From Chionis minor (taxonomy: Eukaryota; Chordata; Aves; Charadriiformes; Chionididae), in the NCBI GenBank assembly GCA_013398295.1, contig VZSF01006828.1, positions 1,319,855 through 1,383,854 on the forward strand: 64,000 bases of DNA. The letters run 5' to 3'. Shown here piece by piece: positions 13,008-25,200 of the stretch (positions are counted from its first letter, which is position 1; each line of letters begins with the position of its first letter). The notes under the pieces were generated by a model that was not told where the DNA came from, ran no database searches, and saw only the letters and a list, made by a program, of their open reading frames with translations. A program made the translations under genes and the position numbers.

Positions 13008-14435
13008 GGGGGGCTGGGGACAACCTCCCAGGATGCCTCCATCCTTCTCTTCCAGCTCTCTGCAACCTAAAAAGGTTTTATTTTATGGGGTTCATTAAGA
13101 ATAAATAAACAAACCACTCGACTAGACTGACTGCAATAGTAAGTAACATTAAAAATTCAAAGAGTGAGAAAATAACCCAAAATAGCCAACACTCAGGCCC
13201 TCACAAATTCTAGTAACAGTCCAGATTTATCATAGCCCCCGACATGCTGCACAACTCTCAACTCACATCTACTATTAGCACACTTCTGCTGGGCTGTAAC
13301 TTTCAGTTTTGAACCTTAGCCCTACAAGGAGTTGTCTGACCAGATGGTTAACCTTTGTTTTAAAGGATGTCATAAGTAAAAACAAACTCAGGCCTTGCAA
13401 AGCTTCCCTGTTTGTATTTTTCCCCTCAATTACTTGGAAAAGTAATCCAACAGATAAAATTTCCCTTTTCTGAGAAGTGCTATCTGATGGCAAACCAGTA
13501 GTGATGTCACCGTGCAGATGATACAGTCACTAAAGTACAGTTACTAGGTCAGTACAGATGGCTCGGGTGCTTGAAAAAACATTGCAGAATGAGCATTTCA
13601 GCCTTTTTCCATCTGCCCCACACACAGAAACACTGAGAACCAAGGCAGCTTTCAGGAGCCTGACAGAGCTTAAGCCGATCAGAGTCGGCTGGTCATATTC
13701 CGTATCATTTCCCAATAATACCTAGCTACCTGTAATTATTGACGTGTCTTGGTTTCTCCTATCTGCAGACATCACAAACTGTCTCTTATCCCTGTTTGGG
13801 CCACATCACAAATGCCACTGAGGCATACGAGGACTGGGAATAGAAGTCAATTAAAGGTGAGATGCAGAAAAGAAAAATGCACACCTGTGGCACATCGCTA
13901 CAAACAAAAGTTAACCCACATTCCCTTCTTTTGCAGGTCACCAAAAGTGGGCAAATTTTACCAACCCAGACATTTCCATCTACCTTTGTCTTCTGGTTGC
14001 CACCTCATTTCTCCTGAAGCCTCTCTACCAAACTTCATGGATGATTTCTGGAGTCAGGATGGTGTCTTTATACTTGTATTTCATGGCCCTCAGTAGAATT
14101 GTTTTCCATGAACTCATTCGGTTACTCCTGAACTCGGCAAGCTCACAGAGCGCCAGCTGTAGAAAGGACTGAAAATGATTATTTTTTTTTGGCCATGGCT
14201 TATAGTCAAAGACAGGCTCGTCTCTCCAACCAGCTGCCTGAAACATCCCGTTTCATAGGAAATGATCTTGTATGTGGGGTAGCTTGAAAGGTCATTGAGC
14301 AAGTTGCTGGCTACATCAATGGCAGTCTTGCTCTTCTAGGATAGCTGTGGCTAAGTTACTTCAATTTCTCACAGGTCTACTTCTGAATTAAAGGAGAATA
14401 AGTAAAAAAAGTAAAGAGGAGAGGTGTTGGCCAGC
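13008..14435. other. No recognisable gene
   Basis: Mixed sequence without an acceptable gene or repeat. A 115-codon open frame (13749-14096, plus) shows no known domain. CTTGGTTTCTCCTATCTGCA near 13748 faintly recalls the tail of a MIR but lacks the rest of the element. Confidence 0.45.
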
Positions 14436-14668
14436 ATGGCAGCCCCCACCGTGGACAACCTCCTGGTGACAATGCAGCACCCCCAGAAGTTCAGGCACAT
14501 CTCAGGGGCTTTGAAAATCAGCTCCAACAGGACCCAGTAACACCCAGGGTGATGAGGGCAGGAGCCCTGAAAGTGCTTGTGCCTGCATCAAAGTCCCTGA
14601 TACTACTGGCAAAGCACCCATTGAATTTATTGGCTTTGGATTAAGCTGATTAGAGAAACAGCTGAAAG
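14436..14668 (+). other. GC-richer segment with 34-codon frame and splice-donor consensus
   Basis: An ATG at 14436 opens a 34-codon frame ending at a TAA near 14538, in sequence visibly GC-richer than its flanks. The segment runs to AAAG|GTGAGT at 14668/14669, an excellent donor consensus. The frame beginning MAAPTVDNLL matches no protein I recognise, and other frames are interrupted. It could be a non-coding transcript exon, an old retrocopy or chance. Confidence 0.2.
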
Positions 14669-15329
14669 GTGAGTGTCTTTAATTAAATGGACAATAATTT
14701 ATGAATTGCATTGGATGCCTCACAGTAAAAAATAAACTGTTTATTAATAATGGTTTTAAGGCTCAGTTCCTGTTTTAAGCAAAATAAATTTAAGTAAGCA
14801 GTCCCAGCTGAGGTTCTGGTGGGAGGCAATTTACTGGAAAAATTAAACAAGTTAAAAAAGAAAAAAAGCTATTAAGGATTTACTAGTGTTCATTTCCCAA
14901 CTTTAAGTTTTAGGAGGAAGGTAGCGCAGCCTAGCACTTGCACTTCAAAAGTTTTCATGAGCCACTAGCAACAGGCATAATTCTCCTCTGGAAGAGAATC
15001 GAGAATCTCAGAAAGTCTCTCATTTCTTATTTTCTTGATACTATAAATATATTTTGCATACACAAGCATGTGTGCACACATTATGTATATTGTTTTATGT
15101 ATATACACACACATACATATACACATTTTCCTGATGCAAAGCAGTTTGGGAGTTTTCCTCAACATAGAATTTGGCAGCTGAAACATGCCCAATTCAAGCT
15201 GACAAACTCTCTAGAATGCACCAGAAGAGATAGAAAGGGCAGCAATTAAATATCATTTTTATTGCTGAAGAAGGATAAGTTGCTGGTGATACTTCAAATT
15301 CCTTCTGTAACCACGGGTAGATGATTTAG
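14669..15329. other. No gene; CA/TA-rich microsatellite inside
   Basis: No supported gene. From about 15085 to 15126 there is an imperfect alternating TA/CA tract (TATATACACACACATACATATACACA). A short-frame ORF crosses it on both strands, as expected for such repeats. Confidence 0.6.
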
Positions 15330-15400
15330 TGCCAGACATTCAGAGGTATTTAGGCTTGCAAAGATGCAGATAGAAAACGTATAGGAATTTCTTTAATGCC
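15330..15400 (+). repeat. Ancient amniote interspersed-repeat relic
   Basis: GCCAGACATTCAGAGGTATTTAGGC is followed by AAAGATGCAGATAG, TAGGAATTTCTTTAA and TGCCT. The order fits an old amniote repeat whose consensus-like form reads 'cagaggtatttaggc', 'aaagatgcagatagg' and 'ggattttcaaaagc'. I recognise the motif but cannot name the family with confidence. Roughly a third of positions appear changed. Confidence 0.4.
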
Positions 15401-18400
15401 TGGTGCCAAGGGGAGCTGGACATCTGGGGAGAATTTTGAGAATTGCTCTGTGTGCCTCTTTCTCTCCTAATTTGCTTTAACAGATGTAGCTTTCCCTGCC
15501 TCAGCTCTTCCTATTTAGAAAATGGCAAAACCAGTAATTTCCTTCCTCGGGAGGGTTCAGGAGGGTGAGGTGCTCCAACAAACAAGTCAGCTGAAAAAGA
15601 GGAGATAGAGGAAGGAATACACAAAGTTCAATGTATTGCTTCTCACCTTTACCAGACATGAATGACCTATGAAATGTCTGTCCTCGGAACTGTTGTCCTC
15701 ATGTTAGGAAATGCTACCTAGAGCCTTTACGGCACCATTGCTTCCTATACACTGCTTTCCTTCTTTTACATTTAGACCTGGAGGAGAGCTTCACACCGAA
15801 AGGTGGGTTCAGCTCCAACACCTTTTCTGAGCAATGATAGGCTGTGCAGTTGGTCACCAGGGTCTACCAAAACCAGAGAGCTGAAAAACAGCCCCTGCCT
15901 GTTCCCCACCAGGCCCAATGCCTGGCAGAAACTCCCTGTTTTATCAGCGTTCATCAGAGGACCATTATGGTCCAAACGTCAATAGCCTAGGCAGAGTCAT
16001 GGGATCATGGAGATGTCACTCCATGTCATATGAATCTGGTATGTTTGTGTTTTCATCTTGTACAACTCTGTCCCACACCAGAGATGTTCCCAGGTCATCA
16101 TCTTACCTAATGCAAGAAAACCTTGCTGTGCCCTCTGCCCTCAGGTTCCTTTTCCCTTCTGCGCCCAAGCATTTAGTAAAGAAAGTACTGGAAATGTACC
16201 TCCCAGGACAGTTGCCCAATATTTAATGGAAAAATCATCTTTGTGTATTAAAAACAAAAAGCCAGAAGCTGACACGCATCTCTGACGGTGAAGTTAGGAA
16301 AGTGTTTAACAAGAAGCCAATCTGTAAGCAAGAGAAGCTGCAGCACCTTGTTTCCTTTGGCTCCCTGGCTCAGGGTTGGGCCAGTCTCTGGGTAGCAACA
16401 CACAAATTCAAATCAGAACATCGCCTATAGCGGGAATACTTTTCCTATGAGTAGTTTGTGGGATCTAGAGATTTACTTGCCAACTTCTGTTCCTAACTGG
16501 GAAGGCATGAATTTAATCTCTCCTTTCCTCAGTTGCTTATCTTGCTATTGCTGACATATCTAACTGTCTGTCAAATTTGGATGAAACTTAGCAATGTATT
16601 CAGATGCAGAGTCTGACTTACAGTGCGACGGTGGAAATCTTCTCTTTAGGAAACCAGGTGTAAAAATAAAACCGACAAAAACTATGTAGTTGTAGTTTGA
16701 CTTGTCTACGTCAGCTGTGTCAACCCTACTGACAATTCATGGAAAGTTACTGAAGCAAGTTGACAAATCATCACTGATGTACAACATGGTAACCCTGCTG
16801 ATTGTAACTACTAGGTGGATTGGTTGGAGCATTAAATGACAGCCATTTATCAGGCTAATAAACACAGAACTTAGTGCTCCTGCAGGAAATGCCAGCAACT
16901 TCTGATACAAGTCAAGTGACCATCTTTCCTTGTGGATACAGTACATGCAAAGAAGCAGCTGTATTTGTTCCATTTGTTCCATCCCGGTAATAACATCTTT
17001 CTGAGTAACATTTCAAAATGAAGGACCATCAAGAAATCCAGACATAGTCCATTTTCTCCCCAGAATACATCCTGCTGGGTTTTCCTACAAGCCATTAATA
17101 TGTTATCTGATGAGCCATAAGACAACAAGCAAAGCCAGAGAAATGCAGTCTAGTGAAATTTGACATGAGTAGAGGATGCACCGGTTTGCTACTTAAATAA
17201 ATAAATGTTTAAATATTTAAACAAAAGTTTTGGTTTAAAAGGAAAAGCTCCGTGCGAAGGAGAGGACAGATGAAAGCTGACGTTTTCTGGACCGACAACA
17301 GATACAATAACTACTGATCCAAAAAAACTTGAATATAGAAAGCGCTGCCAGGTTCCATTTGGATGGATAATGAATGGCTGGAGTAGTTAAGTGAAAAGAG
17401 ATGTTATGTGATGCTAATATGTAAAGCTCCAAAAGGATGTAATTGGACTGCTTTGATCAAGTGGAGAAAGAAGAAATTCCCACCTTGGCTCTCCACAGCA
17501 GAGATGGTTGTCTTGGCAAAGCTGAGGAGAAGAAATGGCTCAGCTTACTCTGAATTAATGCCAGCAGTCTCCTGACGGCTCTCCATCTGACCTTGCTGTA
17601 CAGGAAAGCCATGAGACAGAGCAGTAGCCTGAGTAGGAGTAATTTGGTGAAGTTGTCCAGTTATTCCCCTGCACCTCTGGGGACAAGTTTCAGTGTTTTA
17701 CGTAGCAATGGCAAGGGGAGCCCCTATTCACCACGCACAGAGGGGAGTCTTTGTCCAACAAACAGCCTCGGGTAGCCCCTCTGAAGGTGACCGTCAAGTA
17801 GGACCATTCTACTTCCTAGACTTCAGAAGGAACGCTTCATCTGATAGCAAAAACCTTACAACTAGGATATAATTCTGCTCTGAATGTTAGCAACCAAATA
17901 ACACAAATATGCATTATTTCACAATCCTGTCACAGGAAGGGTGAAGCCTGGAGCTCCAGGAACTCAGTGTCTTTCCTTCCTTCATATACTCGCCAGGAGA
18001 ACGTCTCACCTACCTCAGTTTTAGAGTGTTTTTACCTCCCACACCCCATTCACTCCTGCTATTTACCAAACTCCAGCGACTTTATTAGGCAGAACTGGAA
18101 GAATAAGCAATTGTGAGAATATCTTGAGGGAGCGTAATCAGTGACTGCAAATACCAAGTAAAAGTTATTCAGCTGTTGTTCATTCAGCACCATGATCGAG
18201 AGAAAATGAAGTTCTGACCTTTGGCTGTTTTGTAACCTAAAAACTACTGTTAGTATTAAGACATATATTTTCTTGCATACTTGTGGGGGACATATGCTGA
18301 CGTCAAAGGAAAGGTTCCCACTATTTTACAGTTTAGGGCTTCAGAGAAACCAAAGTTTTCAGAACTCCTTGCAGGCGTCCATTAAAAGGCACGCTCCCAT

Positions 18401-18439
18401 TTCAGAGTTGTACATACAGTGCTTGACAAAAATGAAGTG
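15401..18439. other. No recognisable gene (3 kb)
   Basis: Unique-looking sequence. Open frames stay at or below 102 codons (15918-16226, plus) and none is recognisable. The stretch at 17190-17230 is AT-rich with repeated AAATA units. I see no repeat family. Confidence 0.5.
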
Positions 18440-18901
18440 TAGAATCATAGAATGGTTTAGGTTGGAAGGGACCTCAGTTAGGAAGGGATCTAGTTCCAAG
18501 CCCCCTGCCATGGGCAGGGACACCTCCCACTAGACCAGGTTGCTCAAAGCCTCATCCAACTTGGCCTTGAACACCTGCAGGGCTGGGGCAGCCACAGCTT
18601 CCGTGGACAACATGTTCCAGTGTCTCACCACCCTCATAGTGAAAAATTTCTTCCTGAAATCTAATCTAAATCTCCCCTCTTCCAGTTTGAAGCCATTACC
18701 CCTCATCCTATCACTACATGGCCTTCTAAAAAATTCCTCTCCAGATTTCTTGTGGCCCCCCTTCAGATACTGGAAGGCCGCTCTAAGTTCTCCCCAGAGC
18801 CTTCTCTTCTCCAGGTTGAACAACCCGAGCTCTCTCAGCCCATCCTCATAGCAGAGGTGCTCTAACCCTCTGATCCTCTTCGCAGCCTTTTGAACCTCTT
18901 T
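18440..18901 (-). mobile_element. CR1 LINE, 5'-truncated copy
   Basis: Minus-strand CR1. Its 3' end is at 18440, where the plus strand shows TAGAATCATAGAATGG, the reverse of the octamer terminus, followed by TTGGAAGGGACC and CCATGGGCAGGGACACC. The 5' truncation is near 18901, after the motif encoding VQKAAKRIRGLEHLCYE. The C-terminal ORF2 frame is still open throughout, so the copy is fairly young compared with the others in the window. Confidence 0.97.
18530..18895 (-). pseudogene. CR1 ORF2 C-terminal fragment
   Basis: The open frame runs from about 18895 down to a stop at 18530. It encodes the region after the reverse-transcriptase core of CR1 ORF2, with recognisable motifs in order: RIRGLEHLCYE, LRELGLFNLEKRRLWGEL, RMRGNGFKLEEGRFRLD, RKKFFTMRVVRHWN and, at the end, KLDEALSNLV. 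The endonuclease and RT domains are missing through 5' truncation, so it cannot encode a working protein. About 120 codons remain without a stop or frameshift. It has no start or promoter of its own. Confidence 0.93.
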
Positions 18902-20654
18902 GGCTGGAGCAGAATATATGCATGTTCAGTGAAGCAGACCAGAGGGGGCTCGGGCACAATGTGATATGAGCCTTCCCGGTCCCTTTGGACAGGTCTGTAC
19001 ACACAAGGTCACTTTCTGGTATTGATTCTGCACCATTACCAGAGCAAGAGCCCTGGCCCATATCCCTAGTTCCACGTTGAACACTTTGATGCCTGACTCT
19101 GGACTTGAGTTTGCAGAATCATTTGTAGTTGTGTTTTACATTCACAAATCCAAGCATCAAAATCGTCAAGTTTGTAGGGCATTTTCAAACTGAGCAGATT
19201 TTACAATCTGCAGTTTCAGGATGTCTCACTGCTGGTACATCCATAGTTCAGGCTGGAATATTAACTCCATAACTGTACTACACAAATTCTGAAAGCTACT
19301 TAAATCTATCTATCTTCTAAAATGAAACACTTCTCAGAAGGCCCTTGTTCCTTTGCAATAATATGTAGTTCCTTAAATAGCACAGTACTCAAAATCCCAG
19401 TATATTTTAGAATTATATAAAACATTTCACATGTCAAATTAGAAGTTACACAGAAAACTTCATATGGACTCTCTGTGTTTGACCGATCAGTTAACATTCA
19501 TTTCTGGAGTTCTGGGTCACAGAATTCTATTCATTTCCAAAGCTGGCTAAAAGATCACTTGGATTTTATCCTGTTGGCTTGAATCTTGTATATCTTGTAC
19601 AACTTCCTGGCTGCGTAGATGACATGTTGCAGCAGTAAGCACAGAACACTTAGAGGAATAAAACTGAGCAGTCTTTGGACACTGGGACAGCTTTCAAAGG
19701 CCATTGCAAATACACTCAATTCATCATTTGTTTTGCGTTACTCTAAACCACATATATTCCCTGGGAAATATAAGTAAATTTTGGTGGGGGGAGGGAATGG
19801 AAGAAGGCTAGGGAGGGAAAGCAAGCAAATATAAATACCTGAAGTGGAAATTAATATTGAAGAAATAGTTATCTGTGCTAAACAACTCGTACCAGGCTGA
19901 ATATTAAACATTTTCTATTTAAATATAAACCAAGCTATCTGTGTAACATAAGCATAATTGAGAAACAGGAGTTTATTTCAAGTAAATACATATTTTTTCA
20001 ATTAAAATAATCACTCAAGCTAGTGAAATACCTCAAGTAATTTTGCAATGATTTAATCAAGGCTCTGCAAGCCTGCTGGGATTTTGCATAGAAACTGAGC
20101 CTTTGGTATATGTCGGAGCATCAGACAATACACACTGTCCTTGTGCTCAAGGGTGCTCCTAGAAACTCTTGATCCAGTTTCTAAAGTCCTGCACGTGCTT
20201 TCTCCTCCAGCATCCCCTTCTTGCAAAGTAGAGACAAATATCAGAAACAGAGCTTTGGTGACTTAAGCCTGCCCTAACGCTGTGAACGCCATCACATACT
20301 TCCTGTGACTATCCCATTGACGTTGGGCGAGGAGACGGGAGCGTTCAAGTTCACCTCTCTGCTCCTCTCTTGGCCTGGAAGAGCTCCCCACTTCCCTTTC
20401 TCTTCCCCTTCCCCAGTTCCTATATCCTATAGTTTATTTTGGATAGTTGTCTTCTTCCTTTAGTCCTTTCCCTATTGGGAAAGCTTTTAAGGTTTCATCT
20501 GCCCTAAAATTAAATCAAGTAGAAAGAGTAAGCAGTACCCAGCTTAGGAAAGTAACCTAGATGAGAGGACAAGCATGGCTGTTCCTCCTGTTGTCCTCCC
20601 TGTTTCTAGAAATCTCAGTCTCGAGGTTGTGTCTGAGCCATCATTCCAAAGCCA
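18902..20654. other. No recognisable gene
   Basis: Unique-looking sequence, AT-rich from about 19840 to 20060. There is no open frame longer than 71 codons. I see no repeat family or RNA gene. Confidence 0.5.
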
Positions 20655-20790
20655 TTCATGAGCTGTTACCCATGGATTTGTGTAGTTCCTTTTGATCCCA
20701 TTCATGCTTTGGCTTCCTCAACTTCCAGCAGCAAGGAGCTCCACGACCGAATCGTGCTTTTTCTGGACAACAGCGCAATAAAACAAACAA
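20655..20790 (+). repeat. Possible old CR1/L3-type LINE fragment
   Basis: AGTTCCTTTTGATCCCATTCATGCTTTGG, then GCAGCAAGGAGCTCCACGA, then CGTGCTTTTTCTGGA loosely follows a motif order I remember from old CR1/L3-like elements in amniotes (caatgagttccaca followed by a tgcattg-type stretch). The match is weak and short, and a search against repeat libraries would be needed to accept it. Confidence 0.25.
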
Positions 20791-22575
20791 TGCCAGGGAC
20801 AGATGGCATTTTGGCTTTCCTCCCTGCTCCCCTTAGTTCACCCACAGCCTCAGACATTCATGCAAGAGCCGCAAATCCAAGCCGTGCAAACACAGACACC
20901 CCGAGTGCAGCATGTGCTCAGAGCACACATCAAGACCCATAATCCAACCAGCCACTTTATGTTAGTTCTGTTCACAGCTCCCTCTTTTATGGCAAGCATA
21001 AATCAGAGAATTGAGCGGGAAGGTCGTGCAGTTCATGCCTTTGCTCTGCGGTGGAGCGTGTTACTGCTGAACCCTTCCCAGCAGATGTTTTACCTACTCT
21101 CAGACACCACCAAGTGACAGAGGCTCATGCCCTGCAGAGGCAAACTATTTCCATTCTCAAATGCCATCGCAATTACAAAGCTTCCCCCAATGCCAATTCT
21201 GAGTCTCCCTCACCACGCTTTAAGCCCAACCCTTCTCGCAGGGTTTCCTGTAATGATACCCGATTCCCTTCCCGGCTTCTGGAGCAGACAAAACATGCAA
21301 AGTGGAAGATGCTTGGGCAGGGGAGAAACTCTCCCCAGTGGGCTTCCAGAGCAGGCTGGTTGTCTTTTGAATACAGTTGTGTTCAAGCCTCACTATGCCT
21401 CTCCAGACCCACAAATTCCTCACATCTCTTTTAGTCCTTCACGGTGGATGGGAAGCAGAGATAAGCTCACTCAGTTCATTTGAGGTGGCGCTCAGGGGCA
21501 GGAGCGGATTTCTTAAAGCAGTTGTTAGTGGAAGTCCAAGATTTCACTCCTTCATCCTTCCCTGACATGTGACATACATTCAGCTCACTAGAAGTACAAA
21601 GCATCCCACGAACCTAACGAAGTATAGCATCAGATTTTTGAAAGACAAAATGGCAAGTGGGTGCAAACCAAGTACTAGTAAGAAAAGCCTCGCTAGAACA
21701 AAATAACTTCCAGACTGGAGAGCGCGGGGAACGTCATCTTTGGAGAAGTGGATTTCTGAGCTGCTTTGATCAAATGAGTTTCAAAGGTGATTACAGACCC
21801 ATAAGTGTTTCCCTAAGCAGTATCCTGTGGGATGGGTAAGGCCAGAATTCAGGCAGAAGCTTTCTCCTGTACAAAAGCCTTGCCACTGACATTGTCAAGG
21901 GATCTGTTGCACTCCATTGTGTCCATAATCTTCAAATTAAAGTTCCCTAAATCCACAATAGTCTAATAAACCACAAGCCTGTAACAGCCCCTCCAATTTT
22001 CCACGTTAATAATCCATGGATTAAGAGTCCCTCTGCTGCTACAATAGACAGAACTGATCTTCTCTACTGTGTCAATGACCCATGAATTATAGGGCTGTGT
22101 CTCAGATGGTTAGATAATACTTCACTCAAGTCCCCGCAATGGATTTTTCTAACAGGGCAAATTCAGGACTCTGTTTTGGAGTAAAAGCACATTGTGACAT
22201 TCTCATTTTTGGGACTGCTCTTCATATTCCTCTTGGCAGTATCCCTGTGCAAAAGCACAACCCCTTTTTTATCATATCAATCCATTCGGTTTTGCAATAA
22301 ATGGCCTAGTCGCCTTTCATTTACAATTGCGCATTTAATGTGTCGTATGAAAAGTTTAATAAGAAGCACAGTTTCATAACCGGTTAATCAACTGATACAA
22401 AATCCTTCAGTTTTCTTGTAATGGGATCTTATACTAACCTGGAATATTTTATACTGATTTGCGGATGGCACTTCTGAACACGCTTCTATCACTTAATAAC
22501 CCTTTATTATACCATTTACTATGAAGCACATACAGTCTCTACAGCAGTCAAATCAGCAGGGAAAAGGAAGCAGAG
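20791..22575. other. No recognisable gene
   Basis: Several overlapping open frames on the plus strand (20803-21117, 21051-21434, 21127-21483; up to 127 codons) share the same bases in different frames, which argues for locally stop-poor sequence rather than a gene. No known domain is seen. Confidence 0.45.
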
Positions 22576-22621
22576 TCGAGTCACTTCAGAACTACTGCCC
22601 AAACCCATCATCTGTAAAATG
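22576..22621 (+). repeat. MIR-like 3' tail relic
   Basis: CGAGTCACTTCA followed at the expected distance by CCCATCATCTGTAAAATG resembles the 3' part of a MIR/CORE-SINE (consensus-like AAGTCACTTAACC, then CTCATCTGTAAAATGGG). Only about 45 bases are recognisable, and the 5' tRNA-like head is not seen. Confidence 0.4.
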
Positions 22622-24579
22622 CTCATCGACTGTTCTGATCAGGAGCAAGCAAGCTTCTGGAACAGCTGCGTGATTTCACCTTTGCAAATACCGCTGCAGC
22701 CGGCAGCCTGGATTTTGCGTATGGATGGAAGTGTCCTGCCAGCCACTGGCACGGAAAGAAATGTGATGGGTAGGAGCAGACAGATTGTCTCTATGACATT
22801 TTCGCTGGGGAGCACAGTCCCAATGGCGCATCGTCTGCCGGAACAGAATGCCAATGCAATTTCCTTCTGCCCCCCATCCCCCGTTACTTTTTAAAGCAGA
22901 AACCTTCACATTGAACTCAAAGCCACACAAACGATTGCACATTGTAGCAGGGTTGTTAAAGGCAAGGAATGTCTGTTAGGTTAGCCACCCACGTCTCCAT
23001 CAAAGCCTAGCTGTTCCATACAGTATCTTTTACAGCATTTGGTTCAGACTCCTATTACTTGGGACATTTAAAACTACACTGTCAGCTCAGCTAGACAGGG
23101 GAAGAGGCTCTGCACTGCGGATAATCAGCTACTTCCCTCTCTGCTGCTGCATCTTAAAGAGTATTGAACAAGCAGTTTGGTTTTATTTTGCCATTCACAG
23201 GGCAATAAATCATCTGGTCAAAAGTTAGAGCAATAATGTTTTAGGGCAGGCAAAGCTGTGGCCATGACTTAGGGGCCAGGTTGATTCCCAGTAAGGAAGG
23301 ATGCATTACTTGCTGAAGAAATGTATTTGCTGATTCTCTGGTTTTCCAGACAGTCAGTGAAGGTCAGTTTTGTAAATCGCCCCTAGTAGCTACAAGAGTC
23401 TATTAAATAAAATAATCCCAAATAAAGACTTGTTAACATCAATTCTGGGGCTTAACTTCACTGCTAAATCTTCCAGTGTCAGAAAAAAGATCAGTGCAGC
23501 ATCTATAGGCAATTAAAATTATGGTAATAGTGGCAGCAACCACTGTGGTGGCTGATAGAGGGGGAAGATAAATCTCTTTCTGATGCAACAAAAAGAGAGT
23601 GATAGGAGGGTGGAACAGTAGCAGATGATGTGTTTTCATTGTTTGTATAGCAATTGTGAAAACAAGTGTCAAGCCAAAGTGAAGTAAGTTTTGTGCTGCT
23701 GGCTACCACATGTGACATGTTGCTGCAGCAAAAACCTGCAATGCCACAAATAATTGGATTCACCTTAGCTGGCTGCCTGGTTTACAACTATCAGAATCTC
23801 ACCTCTTATTTCACCCTGGCAGAGATTTCCATGACTGACTTTATTGTCTTTTAGAAGATGATAAAACAAGGCTCTGAATTGCCTATATATATCTTGGGCT
23901 GCAGCTCAGATATGCGAGACCAGATGTACGGCACTAGATGGCAAAAAGAAAAAAAAGAAACCTGACCCATTTGCCTCATGGAGAGGCACTAAAATTCTGT
24001 GATCAGTTCATTTCCCTTTGCAAACAGGTGTAAGAACAATAACTGCATTGTCATTACCTAACATACAGAATAAATAAAAGGAGCAAGCCCATGCTAGCTG
24101 ACCCATGTGCGACAGAAAGTGCTGTTTTACCTCCTGTGATTGCCGGGACCTGTGCAATGAGTCTCCCCCAATTTTGACACAAAGTCAGCATTGTCTTCTG
24201 AACCCATCTCAGCCTTTAAGTTGACCTTGCAGTATTTTTCTTGGTTGTCACGCTGAGCGCAATGTTTATCTTGTTATACTATTTATACAGAGCAGACTAT
24301 TTTTCCATAAGGGAAATATCAAGTGTCAAACGTCTGAAAGTCCAGAGGGCCATAGCTGTGTACTTAGGCCAGGCTCCCTGCTCCAGGGACGGGGTGACCC
24401 TCCTGTACCCCAGTGGGAACAACCATGCCAGTGCTGAGCTCCCAGTGCCTGGCACGACGGCCCTCGGACCTTCCCATGATACAAAGGTTAGTGCCATCTA
24501 ATGTGTTCGCTCCTTCAGCCCACATCAGAGGAACAATCACTACTGCGAGACCTATGATAGCTTTTCAGGTAGGCTAATG
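22622..24579. other. No recognisable gene
   Basis: No supported gene. Paired open frames on both strands near 22619-22942 (up to 91 codons) and 23439-23763 are unrecognised. A short TATATATA run lies near 23884. Confidence 0.5.
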
Positions 24580-24664
24580 CTACTATTCCTATTTAATGAT
24601 AAAACACTAAGCCCAGAGGAGCAAGGACAGCACATGCAATTGCCACACAAATAGCAGAGCCTGC
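24580..24664 (-). repeat. MIR-like (CORE-SINE) relic
   Basis: The plus strand reads as a reverse MIR: CTATTCCTATTTAATGATAAAAC, then CTAAGCCCAGAG, then TTGCCACACAAATAGCAGAGCC. This follows the consensus order TTTTACAGATGAGGAAACTGAGGCACAGAG, GGTCACACAGCTAGTAAGTGGCAGAGCC with substitutions and small gaps. The element lies on the minus strand. It is one of the better old-SINE matches in the window. Confidence 0.5.
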
Positions 24665-25200
24665 AGAAACTGCCCCGTTCCTGGGGTGGATGGGGCCAGG
24701 AGAAGCCCCACTAACGTACTCCCCAGCCAGGTGTGGGTCCTCAGGAGATGAGGGCAGGAGGGACACCTAAAGGACAGCTCAGGATAACCCCATCGCACAG
24801 AAAGGCGCTGCGCACGCTTTGGGTTACGTGAGCTTGCACACTCCTCCATCCCCCCTGCCTCCGACATATTCCTGCGTGCTCTCAGTATACACACAGCTTG
24901 TTAGCAGCTCCGCGGGGTTCCCAGGAGCAGTGAATGAACAGAAACCAGGATTGTACGATCATAACAACCAGCTCAGTTTCTTCTGCCTTCTAAGCTTCCC
25001 TCCCTAAGCACGGGAGGAGTGGCTCCAGAGGAAAAGGCCATGAATTTTTTATTTCCCTGACCAGAGGGTGATTTTGCCTGGTCAAAGCTATATACATTGT
25101 TCCTCGTTACTAAGGCAACAGGTACCTTACAAACGCCAATAATACATAAACTAATACAACTCTGCAGTTTGCTCTTTCTTTCCAGTGCAGCTTAATAACC
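24665..25200. other. No recognisable gene
   Basis: Moderately GC-rich sequence leading up to the CpG-rich block. A 95-codon open frame (24607-24894, minus) overlaps the MIR relic and has no known similarity. Confidence 0.45.
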
